64,000 nucleotides of DNA. Origin: Actinophytocola sp963826035. Lineage in GTDB: Bacteria > Actinomycetota > Actinomycetes > Mycobacteriales > Pseudonocardiaceae. Below are positions 41,712-50,348 of the stretch, in pieces; positions within the stretch are counted from its first letter, which is position 1; each line of letters begins with the position of its first letter. The position numbers were made by a program, and so were the translations under genes. The notes under the pieces were generated by a model. It saw only the letters and a list, made by a program, of their open reading frames with translations, was not told where the DNA came from and searched no databases. Where the stretch lies: the NCBI GenBank assembly GCA_963826035.1, contig CAWGVZ010000001.1, positions 558,001 to 622,000 on the forward strand, written 5' to 3'.

Positions 41712-42749
41712 ATGTCCGAAACAGCTCGACGCCCAGGTCGGTTGATCAGACCTACCGGCGCGATACTCGCCGCGGTGGCGTTCGGGTCACTCGTCGCGAC
41801 CCCGGCCACGGGAGCCGAAACACCCATGGCCGACGAGCTCGTCGGCTGGGCGTCGGTCAACGAGTGGGGACAGAACGGCACCACGGGCGGCGCCGGCGGC
41901 CAGACGGTCGACGTCGACTCGGCGAGCGAGTTCCTGGCCGCCATCGCCAGCCCCGATCCGCTCGTCATCCGGGTCAACGGCATGCTCTCGCTGCCCGGCC
42001 CGATGCACGATGTGACGTCCAACAAGACGATCCTCGGTGTCGGCGCCAACTCCGGGATCACGGGCGGTGGGCTCAACATCGGCCTGCCGCTGTCCGACGA
42101 CCCCACCTCGCCGCCGGAGAACGCGGTGAAGAACGTCATCATCCGCAACCTGAACATCACCGACTGGGAAGACGACGCGATCAACGTGCAGATGTTCTCC
42201 CACCACATCTGGATCGACCACAACCGGTGGACCACCGGCGGTGACGGTGGCGTGGACGTCAAGCGCGGTTCCTCGTACGTCACCGTGTCGTGGAACCACG
42301 CCGACGGCACCGACAAGAACATGCTGCTGGGCCACGACGACGACAACGACGCACAGGATGTCGGCCGGTTGAAGGTCAGCTATCACCACAACTTCTTCGA
42401 GGGCACGAACGGGCGCAACCCCCGGGTGCGTTTCGGCGACCCGGTGCACGTGTTCAACAACTACTACTTCGACACCGGCGACTACGGCGTGGCGTCCACT
42501 CAGGACGCCGGGGTCATCGTCGAGGGCAACCACTTCGAGAACGTCGAGGACCCGTACCACCGCGGCGAAGGCAGCTCCGGTGACGGCCGGCTGGTCGCGC
42601 GGCACAACTGCTTCGTGAACTCCGAGGAGGGCGACGCGGGCGGCAGCGTCAGCAACCCGCCGTACGCCTACACCCTGGACCCGGCGTGCGACGTCAAGTC
42701 CATCGTGACGGCCGACGCGGGCACCGGAAACATTGACACAATGGAGTGA
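41712..42749 (+). CDS. Secreted pectate lyase (PL1)
   Basis: A 345-residue PL1 enzyme. GGGAGG precedes the ATG, and the signal peptide ends near PATGAET. Hallmarks are SNKTILGVGANSGITGGGL, NVIIRNLNI, HHIWIDHNRW (WIDH motif), VTVSWNHADGTDKNMLLGHDDD and the catalytic Arg region VSYHHNFFEGTNGRNPRVRFG. It cleaves de-esterified homogalacturonan. The following PL3 gene starts 2 bp after its stop, so both come from the LacI-type promoter upstream. Confidence 0.94.
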   Translation: MSETARRPGRLIRPTGAILAAVAFGSLVATPATGAETPMADELVGWASVNEWGQNGTTGGAGGQTVDVDSASEFLAAIASPDPLVIRVNGMLSLPGPMHDVTSNKTILGVGANSGITGGGLNIGLPLSDDPTSPPENAVKNVIIRNLNITDWEDDAINVQMFSHHIWIDHNRWTTGGDGGVDVKRGSSYVTVSWNHADGTDKNMLLGHDDDNDAQDVGRLKVSYHHNFFEGTNGRNPRVRFGDPVHVFNNYYFDTGDYGVASTQDAGVIVEGNHFENVEDPYHRGEGSSGDGRLVARHNCFVNSEEGDAGGSVSNPPYAYTLDPACDVKSIVTADAGTGNIDTME

Positions 42750-42751
42750 CG

Positions 42752-43918
42752 ATGAGACTGAGATCTCTGATCGCGGGCGTGGCCATGGTGACCGGCGCGG
42801 TGCTGGTGTTGCCGACGTCCACGGCGACAGCCGCGCCGACCCGTCATGAGGCGGAAAGCGCTTCCTGTACCGGCACCATCGACAGCAACTGGACCGGCTT
42901 CTCCGGCGGCGGATTCTGCAACGGCACCAACGCGGCCGGCGCCTACGTGCAGTTCACGGTGAACGCATCGGTCTCAGCCTCCGCGACGCTGGGGGTCCGG
43001 TTCGCCAACGGCACCACCACCTCGCGGGCGACCAGCCTGGTGGTCAACGGGTCCACCGTGCAGTCGCCGTCGTTCGAAGGCACGGGCGCGTGGAACACGT
43101 GGGTCACCAAGACGTTGACCGTCTCGGTGAACTCGGGCAGCAACACCATTCGCCTGAACCCCACCTCCTCGGGCGGCCTGCCCAACATCGACTACCTCGA
43201 CTTCGAGGTCGGCGGCACCCAGGAGCCGCCACCGACGGGCTCGTGGCCGACACCGACCGGCCAGGTCAACGTCGACGGCACCATCCAGGTGCCATCGAGC
43301 GGCCTCGACGGCGGCATGCGCCGCTACTGCTGCATCGGCGACGGCGGCCAGGAGGAGGACCAGGACCCGATGTTCCAGCTCGCCTCCGGGGCGACGCTGT
43401 CCAACGTGATCATCGGTGGTCCGGCCGGTGACGGCGTGCACTGCTCCGGTCCGTGCACCCTGCGCAACGTGTGGTGGGAGGACGTGGGCGAGGACGCGGC
43501 CACCTTCCGCGGCAGCGGCGACCCACAGTTCCTGGTGGACGGCGGCGGTGCCCGGTCGGCCAGTGACAAGGTGTTCCAGCACAACGGGCCCGGCACGGTG
43601 ACCATCCAGAACTTCCAGGCCTCCGGCTTCGGGACGTTCTACCGGTCGTGCGGCAACTGCTCGACCCAGCAACAGCGCGACGTGGTGTTCCGGAACGTCA
43701 CGCTGACCCGGCCCGGTAACAGGATCGCCGGCATCAACATCAACTACGGCGACGTCGCCCGGTTCTCCGGGATCACCATCGTCAACGACCCGAACCGGTC
43801 GATGACCGTCTGCCAGAAGTACATCGGCAACAACAGCGGTGACGAGCCGGACGAGGCGGGCACCGGTGCCGACGGCACCAACTGCCTCTACTCCTCGTCC
43901 GACATCACCTACCGATAG
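42752..43918 (+). CDS. Secreted pectate lyase (PL3) with N-terminal carbohydrate-binding module
   Basis: A 388-residue protein. ATG 42752 is chosen for its GGAG spacing. A signal peptide is followed by a CBM6/35-like module (RHEAESASCTGTIDSNWTGFSGGGFCNGTNAAGAYVQF, NIDYLDFEV; about 30-155) and a PL3 catalytic domain (MRRYCCIGDGGQEEDQDPMFQLASGATLSNVIIGGPAGDGVHCSG, ININYGDVARFSGI). PL3 enzymes need calcium and act on pectate. Its CBM is close to that of the next gene, pointing to a duplication of the module. Confidence 0.92.
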   Translation: MRLRSLIAGVAMVTGAVLVLPTSTATAAPTRHEAESASCTGTIDSNWTGFSGGGFCNGTNAAGAYVQFTVNASVSASATLGVRFANGTTTSRATSLVVNGSTVQSPSFEGTGAWNTWVTKTLTVSVNSGSNTIRLNPTSSGGLPNIDYLDFEVGGTQEPPPTGSWPTPTGQVNVDGTIQVPSSGLDGGMRRYCCIGDGGQEEDQDPMFQLASGATLSNVIIGGPAGDGVHCSGPCTLRNVWWEDVGEDAATFRGSGDPQFLVDGGGARSASDKVFQHNGPGTVTIQNFQASGFGTFYRSCGNCSTQQQRDVVFRNVTLTRPGNRIAGININYGDVARFSGITIVNDPNRSMTVCQKYIGNNSGDEPDEAGTGADGTNCLYSSSDITYR

Positions 43919-43924
43919 CAGGCC

Positions 43925-43955
43925 GGGCGCGCCCTACCGCCGCGAGGGCGCGCCC
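43925..43955. terminator. Hairpin after PL3 gene
   Basis: GGGCGCGCCCT and AGGGCGCGCCC pair exactly around a 9-nt loop. It sits in the 72-bp gap between the PL3 and PL9 genes and may end or attenuate the upstream transcript. Confidence 0.65.
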
Positions 43956-43990
43956 TCCTGTCGGTGCGCTCCCGATCATGGAGATCAACC

Positions 43991-45568
43991 ATGCACCTCA
44001 GATCAGCCATCGCGTGCGCCAGCCTGCTGGCCACCACGCTCGTCGTGCTGTCACCCTCGGCCGCACACGCCGCGACCACCCGGTATGAGGCCGAGACCCC
44101 GCCCGCCGTGTGTACCGGCACCATCGACACCAACTGGGCCGGCTACTCGGGGACCGGGTTCTGCAATGCCAACAACGCCGTGGGTGCCTACGCGCAGTTC
44201 TCCGTCACCGCGTCCGCCCCGGGTACCGCGACGGTCCTGGTCCGCTTCGCCAACGGCACCACGGCCAACCGGTCCACCGACGTCCTGGTGAACGGTTCGA
44301 CCGTGCAGTCGGTGTCGTTCGCCGGCACCGGTGCTTGGTCCACGTGGTCCTCGTCGACCCTGACAGTCTCGGTACCAGCCGGCACCAGCACGATCCGGCT
44401 CAACCCGACCACGTCGGCCGGCCTGCCCAACATCGACTACCTGGACGTGACGACGGACGGCACGCCGCCGGTCGACACATCGTTGTACGTGGCGACCAAC
44501 GGAAACGACAGCAACCCGGGCACGTTGGCCGCGCCCGTGCGCACCATCCAACGCGCGGTCGACCTGGCCCAGCCGGGGACCACCATCCAGATCCGGGGTG
44601 GCACGTACGCGCCGAGCACCAACATCCAGATCCTCAAGAACGGCACGGCCAGCCAGCCGATCACCATGCGCAACTACGCGGGCGAGCGGGTGATCCTCGA
44701 CGGTGAGAACATGCCGTACACGCCGGGTGCCGTGGACTCGAGCATCCCGCGGCCCGAGCGTGGCGCCATCCACATCGAGGGTGACTACTGGCGGCTGATC
44801 GGCCTGGAGATCATCCACGGCCCGTACGGGATCTTCGGACTGGACTCCAGCAACAACGTCTACGACCGGCTGATCACGCGCGACAACTACGAGTCCGGGT
44901 TCCACCTGTTCCTCGGATCGAGCAACAACCAGATCCTCAACCTGGACAGCTACGGCAACCACGATCCGCGCAGCAACGGGGAAAGCGCCGACGGCCTCGC
45001 CATCAAGGAAGGTTCCGGCAGCGGCAACGTGGTGCGCGGCGCCCGACTGTGGAACAACTCCGACGACGGCCTCGACTACTGGATGTTCTCCTCGCCGATC
45101 CTCACGGAGAACAGCCTCGCCTGGGGCAACGGGTTCAACCGCTGGAACCTGCCGGACTTCACCGGTGACGGCAACGGGTTCAAGCTCGGCGGTAACGGCG
45201 TGTCGGCCAACCAGACCCTGCGCAACAGCATGACGTGGGACAACGCGGTCGGTGGCATCATCGACAACAACAACCCCGGCCAGCACCGGATCGAGCGCTG
45301 CACCGCGTGGGACAACCCGGGAACCGGGTTCAACTTCAACCGTTCCTCGAGCACGCTGACCGGGAATCTCGCCGTGGCCAACGGCACCAACCAGTCGCTC
45401 GGCTCGAACTCCAGCGGCAGCGGCAACTCGTGGGACATCGGCGGCTCCTGGCCGCTGGCGAGCACGAACCCGAGCACGATCACCGGCCCGAGAACAGCGG
45501 ACGGCTCGATCCCGTCGTCCACGTTCCTGCGTCCGAGCAACGGCGCGGAGGTAGGAGCCCGCTTCTAG
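43991..45568 (+). CDS. Secreted pectate lyase (PL9-like) with N-terminal carbohydrate-binding module
   Basis: A 525-residue exported protein. After the signal (ending AAHAATT) there is a CBM close to that of the PL3 gene (RYEAETPPAVCTGTIDTNWAGYSGTGFCNANNAVGAYAQF). The catalytic beta-helix of PL9 type follows: LYVATNGNDSNPGTLAAPVRTIQRAVDLAQPGTTIQIRGG, NGESADGLAIKEGSG with the probable catalytic Lys, and NNSDDGLDYWMF with Ca-binding Asp residues. It cleaves pectate or rhamnogalacturonan backbones. The ATG at 43991 has GGAG upstream. Confidence 0.92.
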   Translation: MHLRSAIACASLLATTLVVLSPSAAHAATTRYEAETPPAVCTGTIDTNWAGYSGTGFCNANNAVGAYAQFSVTASAPGTATVLVRFANGTTANRSTDVLVNGSTVQSVSFAGTGAWSTWSSSTLTVSVPAGTSTIRLNPTTSAGLPNIDYLDVTTDGTPPVDTSLYVATNGNDSNPGTLAAPVRTIQRAVDLAQPGTTIQIRGGTYAPSTNIQILKNGTASQPITMRNYAGERVILDGENMPYTPGAVDSSIPRPERGAIHIEGDYWRLIGLEIIHGPYGIFGLDSSNNVYDRLITRDNYESGFHLFLGSSNNQILNLDSYGNHDPRSNGESADGLAIKEGSGSGNVVRGARLWNNSDDGLDYWMFSSPILTENSLAWGNGFNRWNLPDFTGDGNGFKLGGNGVSANQTLRNSMTWDNAVGGIIDNNNPGQHRIERCTAWDNPGTGFNFNRSSSTLTGNLAVANGTNQSLGSNSSGSGNSWDIGGSWPLASTNPSTITGPRTADGSIPSSTFLRPSNGAEVGARF

Positions 45569-45571
45569 CGC

Positions 45572-45628
45572 ATGCCTGGAACGACGCCTTACAGACGTCC
45601 AACGTCTGTAAGGCGTCGTTCCAGGCAT
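45572..45628. terminator. Perfect 27-bp stem with 3-nt loop
   Basis: The left arm (45572-45598, ATGCCTGGAACG...) and right arm (45602-45628, ...CGTTCCAGGCAT) pair at all 27 positions around CCA, followed by TTT. It is the end of the PL9 transcript and would also form in the opposite direction. The stem is unusually long for a terminator. Confidence 0.85.
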
Positions 45629-45666
45629 TTGACCCTCACGTGGCGTCATGGCGCATAGTCGGTGGC

Positions 45667-46779
45667 GTGGAGCACCTGACCGTGGGGCGTGTGGCCGAGT
45701 TGGCCGGTGTGAGCGTCCGCACGCTGCATCACTATGACGAGATCGGCCTCGTGCAGGCGTCCGCGCGGACGGCGGCCGGGTACCGGGCCTACTCGGCGGG
45801 CGACGTGGAGCGACTGCGTGAGGTGCTCGCCTACCGGCGGCTGGGCTTCGGACTGCGCGAGATCGCGGATCTGGTCGACGACCCGGCCACCGACGCGGTC
45901 GCGCACCTGCGCCGGCTGCGCGGCCTGCTACTGGACCAGCGTGACCGCGCCGCGGCCATGGTGTCCGCCATAGACGGGGAACTGGAGGCACGGGCAATGG
46001 GGATCGGGACGACGCCGGAGGCACAACTGGAGGTGTTCGGCGCGCAGTTGTACGACACCATCGGGTCCGCCTACCCGGCGACGCGGCGCACCGACCCGCG
46101 GATCGCCGCGATGGTCTGGGATGCGCTCGGGGACGCACGGACGGTACTGAACGTCGGGGCCGGCACCGGCTCCTACGAGCCCTCCGACCGCGACGTGACG
46201 GCCGTGGAACCGTCGGCCGTCATGCGGGCGCTGCGTCCCGCGGGCGCGGCGCGGTGCGTGGCCGCCGTCGCGGAGAGCCTCCCGTTCGAGGACCAGTCCT
46301 TCGACGCCGCCATGGCCTTCAGCACCGTTCATCACTGGCAGGACCCGATCGCCGGGCTGCGTGAGATGCGGCGCGTGGCCCGGCGCGTGGTGGTGTTCAC
46401 GCACGACGCCAGCGCTACCGGCTGGCTCCAGCGGTTCTGGCTCACCCGCGACTACCTGCCCGAGGTCGCCGGCCTGGTGGTGGGCCGCCCGGCGGTGGAC
46501 CAACTGGCCCAGGCGATCGGGGCCCGCATTTCGCCGGTGCTCATTCCGTGGGACTGCGCCGACGGCTTCTTCGAGGCCTACTGGCGCCGGCCCGAGGCGT
46601 ACCTGGACGAACATGTGCGCCGCGCGATCTCGATCTGGACCAGAGTCGGGCCGGAAGCCGAGCAGCGGGCGGTGAACGGACTCCGTGATGACCTGTCGTC
46701 GGGCCGGTGGACCGAGCGGAACCGCGAACTCCTCACCCTCGACGCGGCCGAGTTCGGCCTCCGCCTGCTCGTAGCCTGA
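45667..46779 (+). CDS. MerR regulator fused to SAM-dependent methyltransferase
   Basis: A 370-residue chimera. Residues 1-75 form a MerR HTH (TVGRVAELAGVSVRTLHHYDEIGLVQASARTAAGYRAYSAGDVERL), then a helical linker to about 110. Residues about 130-370 are a class I methyltransferase (motif I VLNVGAGTGSYEP, then ESLPFEDQSFDAAMAFSTVHHWQDP), of the UbiE/Methyltransf_11 type. A regulator joined to an enzyme could sense and modify the same small molecule (inference). The start is GTG at 45667, about 40 bp after the long hairpin. Confidence 0.9.
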   Translation: MEHLTVGRVAELAGVSVRTLHHYDEIGLVQASARTAAGYRAYSAGDVERLREVLAYRRLGFGLREIADLVDDPATDAVAHLRRLRGLLLDQRDRAAAMVSAIDGELEARAMGIGTTPEAQLEVFGAQLYDTIGSAYPATRRTDPRIAAMVWDALGDARTVLNVGAGTGSYEPSDRDVTAVEPSAVMRALRPAGAARCVAAVAESLPFEDQSFDAAMAFSTVHHWQDPIAGLREMRRVARRVVVFTHDASATGWLQRFWLTRDYLPEVAGLVVGRPAVDQLAQAIGARISPVLIPWDCADGFFEAYWRRPEAYLDEHVRRAISIWTRVGPEAEQRAVNGLRDDLSSGRWTERNRELLTLDAAEFGLRLLVA

Positions 46780-46783
46780 CCGG

Positions 46784-46820
46784 TCCGGCCCGCGACATGG
46801 GTGTCACGTCGCGGGCCGGA
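46784..46820. terminator. Bidirectional hairpin between convergent genes
   Basis: TCCGGCCCGCGAC and GTCGCGGGCCGGA pair exactly around an 11-nt loop. It lies in the 49-bp gap between the MerR-methyltransferase gene and the convergent Ca-repeat protein gene. Confidence 0.85.
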
Positions 46821-46828
46821 TCGTCGGG

Positions 46829-48829
46829 TCAGAAGCAGGTGCAGCTGCCCGGGTCGCTGCCGTAGCCACCCGAGTCCGTGTCGGTCGATCCGCTGTAGCC
46901 GGCGTTGCCCTCCGGGCCGTCGCCGACGTCGGTGCTGGTCGGGTCGGTGTCGTTCTGGTTCGGGGTCGAGTCGGCGGAACCGCTCAGTCCGTCGCCGTCG
47001 GCGTCATCGCTGGAGTAGCCGCCGGTGTCGGATGTGGACGAGTCCGAGTAGCCGCCCGTGTCCGATGCCGTGTCCGACCCCGTGTCGGAACTTGCTGCCG
47101 GACCCGTGTCCGAGCCGGCGGCTGAATCCGGGTCCGAGCCCGAGTAGCCAGTCGAGGTCGAGTCGCTGCCGGAGTCGACCGAGTCGGAGCCACCGTCGTT
47201 CTCGGTGCCGGCGTTACTACCGCCACCGCTGTCGCTGTCGTAGCCCTCGCCACCCTCCGGGCCGTCGCCGATGTCCGTGCTCGCCGGGTCGGTGTCGTTC
47301 TGGTTCGGGGTCGCGTCGTCGGCTCCGGTCAGGCCGTCACCGTCGGCATCGGAGAGATCGCCGGAGAAGCCGCCACTGTCAGGAGTATCGGCACTGTCTG
47401 GAGTGTCCGCACTGTCCGGAGTATCGGCACTGCCCGGCCCGGTCGGGGCGTGGTCGGTGTTCCCGCTGTAGTCCTCGCCCGACTCGGGGCCGTCGCCGAC
47501 GTCCGGGCTGGCCGGGTCGGTGTCGTTCTGGTTCCAGGTGGCGTCCTGGTCGTCCGGGCGGCCGTCGCGGTCGAAGTCGGCGTTCGGGTCGTCGCTCTCC
47601 GGCGGGCTGGTGGGCGCCGGGGTGTCCACCCGGTCACTCGGGTAGCCCTGGCCGCCTTCCGGACCGTCGCCGATGTCCGAGCTGGTCGGGTCGGTGTCGT
47701 TCTGGTTCGGGGTGGCGTCCTCCTCGTCGGGGAGGCCGTCGCGGTCGCGGTCGGGAAGCGCGTTCCGGCGGGCCTGTTCGGCGGCGGCCGCCTCCTGCTC
47801 GGCGATCTCCAGCGCTTCGCGGTACTGGGCCTCCGGCCGGTTCTGCGCCCGCCAGGCTTCGTTCTGAGCGTTGGCCGCACGCTGCTGCTCGGCCCAGCTC
47901 TCCTTGGCCCGCTCCACCTCCTCCGGGGTGGGGGTCGGCATGGGCGCCGGGCGGAACTCCTTGTCGAAGCTGAGCGCGCCGCTCAGGTCGAACCAGTCGG
48001 TCCAGCTGGACTGCTCCTTCGGCTTCTCCTCCGTCTTCGGTGCCGGGCCCTTGACCTCCGGGGGCTTGGCGTCCTCGAACGGGTCGGCCGGGGTGGTGGT
48101 GTCGATGGTGCCGCCGCCGGGCAGTTCGGTGGAGGTGGTGAAGCCGTCGGGCAGCGAGAGGTCGACGGTGCCGTCGGCGTTGCGAGAGACGGTCACCTCG
48201 GTCTCGTAGCTGGTTCCGTCCGGGGTGGTGACCGTGCCCTTGGCCTTGTAGCTGCCCGAGACCTCCAGGTCGGGGGAGACGTTGAGGCTCAGCGTCGAGG
48301 AGAACTCGCCCTGCTCGCCCAGGTCGACCTTGACGTTGCCGCTGGCGTTGAACCCGTCCGGTCGCGGTGCGATCCCGGTGAACTGCGGCCCGGTCGGCGT
48401 GCCGACGCGGACGCCGCCGCTGGTGATCCAGCTCCCGGTCTGTGGGTCGTAGGCAAGCGTGCCGGTGACCGAGACGCCCGGCCGGACCGGGATGCCGCCG
48501 GAGATGCCGATCCCGCTCGATGGTGGGGTGGCCTCGACCATCGGGATGCCACGCGCCCGCATCTCGGTGACGACTTCCTGTGCCCGCAAGGAGTCCTTTC
48601 CGTACACCCGGCCGAGTTCGTCGCCGAGTTCCCGGTCGGTCATCGTCTCCACGTTGGTGGGCGGCGCCGGCCGGGACTCCTCGGTCGACCGCGTGACCCC
48701 GTCCGCCTGATCCGCCCGCGGCTCCGCGGCCGCGACACCCGAGCCCAGCCCCATGCCCACGGACGTGATGGCGGCGCCGAGTAATATTCTGCCGGTTACC
48801 CCAAGCGGGTGACCTGATTTCCTCGCCAT
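46829..48829 (-). CDS. Large secreted protein with thrombospondin type 3-like Ca2+ repeats
   Basis: A 666-residue exported protein. The ATG at 48829 has AAGG upstream; the signal ends near VAAAEP. Residues about 60-300 are a beta-rich region without known family. About 310-355 form an Ala/Glu/Gln helix (EEVERAKESWAEQQRAANAQ). From about 360 four repeats of the type DxDxDGLxDxxDATPNQNDTDP (near 360, 416, 490, 608) match thrombospondin type 3 Ca-binding loops, each ending GDGPEG. They are separated by Ser/Asp/Gly-rich linkers, including three SADTPD units. The C-terminus is CTCF. It is probably a calcium-stiffened surface or spore-coat adhesin (inference). Confidence 0.82.
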   Translation of the reverse strand: MARKSGHPLGVTGRILLGAAITSVGMGLGSGVAAAEPRADQADGVTRSTEESRPAPPTNVETMTDRELGDELGRVYGKDSLRAQEVVTEMRARGIPMVEATPPSSGIGISGGIPVRPGVSVTGTLAYDPQTGSWITSGGVRVGTPTGPQFTGIAPRPDGFNASGNVKVDLGEQGEFSSTLSLNVSPDLEVSGSYKAKGTVTTPDGTSYETEVTVSRNADGTVDLSLPDGFTTSTELPGGGTIDTTTPADPFEDAKPPEVKGPAPKTEEKPKEQSSWTDWFDLSGALSFDKEFRPAPMPTPTPEEVERAKESWAEQQRAANAQNEAWRAQNRPEAQYREALEIAEQEAAAAEQARRNALPDRDRDGLPDEEDATPNQNDTDPTSSDIGDGPEGGQGYPSDRVDTPAPTSPPESDDPNADFDRDGRPDDQDATWNQNDTDPASPDVGDGPESGEDYSGNTDHAPTGPGSADTPDSADTPDSADTPDSGGFSGDLSDADGDGLTGADDATPNQNDTDPASTDIGDGPEGGEGYDSDSGGGSNAGTENDGGSDSVDSGSDSTSTGYSGSDPDSAAGSDTGPAASSDTGSDTASDTGGYSDSSTSDTGGYSSDDADGDGLSGSADSTPNQNDTDPTSTDVGDGPEGNAGYSGSTDTDSGGYGSDPGSCTCF

Positions 48830-48976
48830 GGAATTGCCTTTCCATTCCCCGAACTCGCGACGTGACAACGAAGACACGCTATCGCGATCACGAGACTTCT
48901 TCGCGTCGAGCGCGGGCCACTCGCAGCAATGGGTTAGCCCGAATGTCTCGCGCCGATCGGCTGGAATTGCCGATTA

Positions 48977-49069
48977 AGAGGGCACGCAACTAGGGCTGGC
49001 GGCGCCCGCCGCGCCGAGGCGGCCCCTGGATCACGACGGGCATCCACCGACCCTGTTCGCGTGCCCTCT
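48977..49069. repeat. Stem-flanked repeat element, short copy
   Basis: Arms AGAGGGCACGC (48977-48987) and GCGTGCCCTCT (49059-49069) pair exactly; the right arm overlaps the stop codon of the EI24 gene. The 71-nt interior contains two blocks shared with 63775-63937: the block GGCGGCGCCCGCCGCGCC with its flanks, and the block ATCACGACGGGCATCCACCG. A 69-nt middle present in the other copy is missing here. Arm sequences differ between copies although the interiors match. On the minus strand the interior reads MPVVIQGPPRRGGRRQP and a stop. Confidence 0.75.
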
Positions 49070-49817
49070 AACGACCGCGGAAGGTTTCGTGGGCGACGAG
49101 CACGCCACCGACGAAGGCCACCGGCATGACGATGATGGCGGCGAAGGGGATCGCGCACAACAGCGCCGCGGGCACGCCGAGCCCCAGCGCGAGGGCACGC
49201 CGCTCGCGCAGCAGTACCCGCCGTTGCTTGAGACCGATTCCCTGCCGGTAGAACGACACGGCCACGAATTCCAGCGCGAGGAACCACGCGGTCACCAACA
49301 CCAGGAGTACCGGCACCACCGTTTGCCCGAGCACCGGGATGAAGCCGGCGAAGAGCAGCGGGATCGTGAACAACAGCGACCGCAGCACCAGCAGCAGCCC
49401 GTCGCGGAGCCCCATCCCCAGCAGTCGCCACCATGACAACTCCACTGGCAACTCGGCCCCGGGCGCATGGCCGAGGTCGTCGTCGACCTTCTCCGCGATG
49501 TACTCGTAGAAGGGCGCGCCCACGGCGATCGTCAGCGCCGAGAAGCTGACCAGGCCGATCACCATCGCGCCACCGAACAGCACGACACCGGCTGCGACCC
49601 GGACCGCCGACCGCCAGCCGTCCGACCAGCTGTCCGCGAACGGCGTGACCAGCGCCGCCAGGTCATCGATCCAGTAGACCAGCGCGATCATCCCGCCGAG
49701 GAGCAACAGCACGGTCAGAACGGCGGGCAACGCGCCGATCAGCAGCAGCCGTGGTGATCGCAGCAGAATGCCCAGGCCTCGCCCGAACAGTCGAACGCCC
49801 ATGAAGAAGTCCCGCAC
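49068..49817 (-). CDS. EI24/CysZ-family membrane protein
   Basis: A 249-residue polytopic protein of the EI24 (etoposide-induced 2.4) domain family, to which the sulfate permease CysZ belongs. Features are FFMGVRLFGRGLGILLRSPRLLLIGALPAVLTVLLL, VGAPFYEYIAEKVDDDLG and FAGFIPVLGQTVVPVLLVLVTAWFLALEFVAV. Actinobacterial members are common and of unproved substrate; there are no sulfur genes nearby. The stop lies in the right arm of a stem-flanked repeat. Confidence 0.88.
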   Translation of the reverse strand: MRDFFMGVRLFGRGLGILLRSPRLLLIGALPAVLTVLLLLGGMIALVYWIDDLAALVTPFADSWSDGWRSAVRVAAGVVLFGGAMVIGLVSFSALTIAVGAPFYEYIAEKVDDDLGHAPGAELPVELSWWRLLGMGLRDGLLLVLRSLLFTIPLLFAGFIPVLGQTVVPVLLVLVTAWFLALEFVAVSFYRQGIGLKQRRVLLRERRALALGLGVPAALLCAIPFAAIIVMPVAFVGGVLVAHETFRGR

Positions 49818-49829
49818 GCACTACTTCTA

Positions 49830-50333
49830 TCAGCGGGCGAGGTCGATGGCCTCGTCCAGGTCGGCCTGTCGCCCGGTGCGTTCGTGCCGCAGCCGCAGCG
49901 CGGCCGCGAGTTGGCGGCCGTCGACCCGCTGCTCGAGCACCTCCTGCCGGAACAACGAGATCGCCCGGTCCAGGTGGTCGAGCAGCCCTGTCCGTTCGTA
50001 TGCGCGCATATGAGCGATGGCACCGTCATGCGGCGACTCGAGCCCGAAGAACTCCCGGATCTCCGGTGCCACCAACCGCGGGTCGACCTGGTGCAGCCTG
50101 ATGTAGAGGGCCCGCGCCAGCCGCAGGTCCACCTCGCGGTCCTCGGGTGGCAGCGCCGCGTACCGGCACAGGTGCAGCGCCGCGACGCGCACGATGCTGC
50201 CGGCGTCCGGTTCGCCCAGCGCCGTGAGCTCGGTGACCAGGTCGAGCACCTGGTCATCGACCACACCCGACGAGTCCCCGGCAGCATGCCGGGCGATGCG
50301 GGCGTCAAGCTCCGCGAGCAGCCGCTCCTTCAT
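49830..50333 (-). CDS. Helical TPR-like protein, possibly a truncated CHAT-associated protein
   Basis: A 167-residue soluble helical protein. Stretches such as ERTGLLDHLDRAISLFRQEVLEQR and RHERTGRQADLDEAIDLAR resemble the repeats that precede CHAT peptidase domains in long actinobacterial TPR proteins, where many more repeats follow. Here the frame stops right after one such repeat. It may be the remaining N-terminal part of a larger gene or a natural small protein. It is 12 bp upstream of the EI24 gene on the same strand. Confidence 0.65.
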   Translation of the reverse strand: MKERLLAELDARIARHAAGDSSGVVDDQVLDLVTELTALGEPDAGSIVRVAALHLCRYAALPPEDREVDLRLARALYIRLHQVDPRLVAPEIREFFGLESPHDGAIAHMRAYERTGLLDHLDRAISLFRQEVLEQRVDGRQLAAALRLRHERTGRQADLDEAIDLAR

Positions 50334-50348
50334 GACACGTCATGGTAT

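Noticed and set aside
42853..42865. GGAAAGCGCTTCC as a true operator
   Set aside because: It lies within the coding region for EAESAS of the PL3 signal/CBM boundary and may be chance; noted only as a weak additional site.
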